From positions 8,436,580 to 8,500,579 of the forward strand of contig NZ_AP025018.1 of the NCBI RefSeq assembly GCF_019977735.1: 64,000 nt of DNA, read 5' to 3'. The translations under genes were made by a program, and so were the position numbers. A model generated the notes under the pieces. It searched no databases, had not been told where the DNA came from, and was given only the letters and a program-made list of their open reading frames with translations. Source of the DNA: Calothrix sp. PCC 7716. GTDB lineage: Bacteria > Cyanobacteriota > Cyanobacteriia > Cyanobacteriales > Nostocaceae. Positions within the stretch are counted from its first letter, which is position 1. Each line of letters starts with the position of its first letter. Shown piece by piece: positions 64,000-64,000 of the stretch.

Positions 64000-64000
64000 A

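Larger units (their letters stand above)
1..64000. repeat. Highly iterated palindrome GGCGCC, about 106 copies
   Basis: GGCGCC occurs throughout the window, in genes on both strands and between genes (for example at 492, 1989, 4376, 7170, 13135, 29023, 44650, 54390, 63690), averaging about one per 600 bp by hand count. At about 40% GC only about four are expected. GCGATCGC (HIP1) was not seen. Confidence 0.85.

Noticed and set aside
1-64000. Insertion sequences or prophage
   Set aside because: No transposase, integrase or phage structural gene was recognised in any frame; the repeats seen are short palindromic or tandem elements.

Overview
The window comes from a filamentous, probably heterocyst-forming cyanobacterium (Nostocales/Rivularia-Calothrix type). 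The evidence is about 40% GC, cyanobacterial gene families (ScyD/E-like protein, sucrose synthase, CrtD-type carotenoid desaturase, carotenoid oxygenase, DUF1517, DUF4359, DUF3365 haem sensor kinase), many WD40 and pentapeptide-repeat proteins, and dense short tandem and palindromic intergenic repeats. The usual cyanobacterial palindrome HIP1 (GCGATCGC) was not seen. Instead GGCGCC occurs about 106 times by hand count (about 4 expected from composition), while GATC is found only about 15 times (about 230 expected).

Layout. 0-5 kb: end of an alpha/beta hydrolase, a tiny membrane ORF, PIN-PhoH ATPase, Spx/ArsC-like protein, phosphodiester glycosidase, pentapeptide membrane protein. 5.1-6.7 kb: a structured leader with a T-box-type antiterminator in front of an archaeal-type aspartyl-tRNA synthetase. 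6.8-11 kb: lysozyme-like protein, Ser/Thr kinase-WD40 fusion and a second WD40 protein. 11-12.8 kb: gene-poor, repeat-rich, with a broken ATPase/TPR gene and an orphan PemK/MazF-like toxin. 13-20.4 kb: CrtD-like desaturase, small unknowns, lipoprotein, Uma2 nuclease, large helical-repeat membrane protein, Hsp33. 20.6-27.7 kb: a P-loop NTPase with 14 WD40 repeats followed by two paralogous P-loop NTPase-GGDEF-like fusions. 28-34 kb: fatty-acid hydroxylase/desaturase family, MFS exporter, carotenoid oxygenase, histidine phosphatase, small exported proteins, one pseudogene. 34.4-43.4 kb: Era, RNA methyltransferase, tRNA-Leu(CAG), MurA, M48 protease overlapping tRNA-Leu(CAA), peptidoglycan-binding protein, sucrose synthase, a tiny membrane ORF, tRNA-His. 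43.5-56.4 kb: DUF4359, pentapeptide/TPR proteins, DUF1517, ScyD/E-like PEP-CTERM protein, WD40 protein, large zinc metalloprotease, AroB. 56.6-64 kb: two overlapping genes for a c-haem hybrid histidine kinase and a multi-receiver partner, a phosphodiesterase-type alkaline phosphatase, a PadR regulator with three operator-like sites, and a truncated membrane protein.

The window mixes housekeeping genes with signalling genes (kinase-WD40, NTPase-WD40, NTPase-GGDEF, hybrid kinases). Most are single transcription units bounded by inverted repeats that look like bidirectional terminators. The most unusual items are the T-box-like leader in a cyanobacterium, the GGCGCC/GATC composition signature, the NTPase-GGDEF pair beside the NTPase-WD40 gene, and repeat families that keep their palindromes by compensatory changes. 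All assignments are from reading the sequence; no database search or folding program was run, and counts are by hand.
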